Shown here: one piece after another, positions 63,869 through 64,000 of the stretch | Numbering within the stretch: the stretch's first letter is position 1 | How the letters are laid out: each line of letters opens with the position of its first letter | DNA from: Flavivirga jejuensis | GTDB lineage: Bacteria; Bacteroidota; Bacteroidia; Flavobacteriales; Flavobacteriaceae | Direction of reading: 5' to 3' | Length of the DNA: 64,000 nucleotides | NCBI RefSeq assembly: GCF_030540765.1 | Contig: NZ_JAUOEL010000001.1 | Coordinates: 868,001 to 932,000 of the forward strand | Program-made: the position numbers and the translations under genes | Notes under the pieces: model-generated | Databases searched by the model: none | The model's input: only the letters and a program-made list of their open reading frames with translations | What the model was told of the DNA's origin: nothing

Positions 63869-64000
63869 TTAGTTATTTTTAATAACTTTAACATTCATTT
63901 CTTCTACCTTTTTATTTGATAATAAAGATGGCGCTCCAAATAATAAATCTTCACTGGTTCCTGTTTTTGGGAATGCCATGACTTCACGAATAGATGCTTT
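63869..64000 (-). CDS. aspS: Aspartate-tRNA ligase, C-terminus only
   Basis: The last 43 residues of a minus-strand gene that starts beyond the right edge. The segment ASIREVMAFPKTGTSEDLLF and the following GAPSLLSNKKVEEMNVKVIK are typical of the class II aspartyl-tRNA synthetase C-terminus (IREVMAFPK corresponds to the IRDVIAFPK of other AspS). Ends at the TAA 63869-63871. Identification rests on this short region only. Confidence 0.8.
   Translation of the reverse strand, partial: KASIREVMAFPKTGTSEDLLFGAPSLLSNKKVEEMNVKVIKNN

Overview
The window is AT-rich chromosomal DNA from a member of the Bacteroidota, almost certainly family Flavobacteriaceae and probably marine. The evidence is SusC/SusD and STN-type TonB receptors, a FecR-linked ECF sigma factor, a C-terminal type IX secretion sorting domain, the VGIGTT secreted-protein signature, promoters of the Bacteroidota -7 type (TAnnTTTG), the ribosomal order rpsL-rpsG-fusA-rpsJ-rplC without tuf, and the run rplQ-carA-eno-citrate synthase-citrulline hydrolase. 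Genus cannot be fixed from the sequence alone. No rRNA, tRNA, CRISPR array, intact insertion sequence or prophage was seen.

Layout. 1-8.2 kb (minus strand): nutrient-uptake outer-membrane genes, namely a SusC-type receptor cut by the left edge, and a paralogous SusC-SusD pair followed by a tiny lipoprotein reading frame broken by an in-frame stop. 8.5-10.2 kb: a POTRA/Omp85-like outer-membrane protein. 10.5-27.9 kb (plus): the str/S10/spc/alpha ribosomal superoperon, rpsL to rplQ with secY, infA, rpmJ and rpoA, punctuated by internal hairpins before rplC and before rpsD. 27.9-34.0 kb (plus): carA, eno, citrate synthase and two different guanidino-hydrolases (a DDAH-like enzyme and CtlX), each mostly with its own terminator. 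34.2-38.5 kb: a TPR sensor kinase (minus) and argS (plus). 38.8-40.2 kb (minus): a zeta-like kinase with a small partner gene, and a 59-residue membrane protein. 40.4-46.7 kb: an ECF sigma/FecR/STN-receptor signalling locus divergent from a large acidic lipoprotein. 46.9-49.2 kb: ffh and folD. 49.8-54.0 kb: a GH130 phosphorylase-like protein fused to a response-regulator receiver domain, convergent with a GT4 glycosyltransferase that carries a second, glycosidase-like half. 54.5-59.9 kb (minus): rluF, a hydrolase, a cupin, a YitT membrane protein, a lipoprotein and a HerA-like ATPase. 60.1-64.0 kb: two VGIGTT secreted proteins (one with PA14), queE, a T9SS-secreted YCF48-repeat protein and the C-terminus of aspS.

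The genes most worth attention are the GH130-receiver fusion with its GT4 neighbour, and the FecI/FecR/receptor/lipoprotein locus, where a GGGTAGG box lies upstream of two different transcription units. Several families of short non-coding repeats lie in the accessory half, very often directly behind stop codons: a ~100-bp element present twice in inverted orientation with a compensatory base-pair change, a ~90-190-bp element present three times, a 19-bp repeat present three times, and heptanucleotide tandem arrays.
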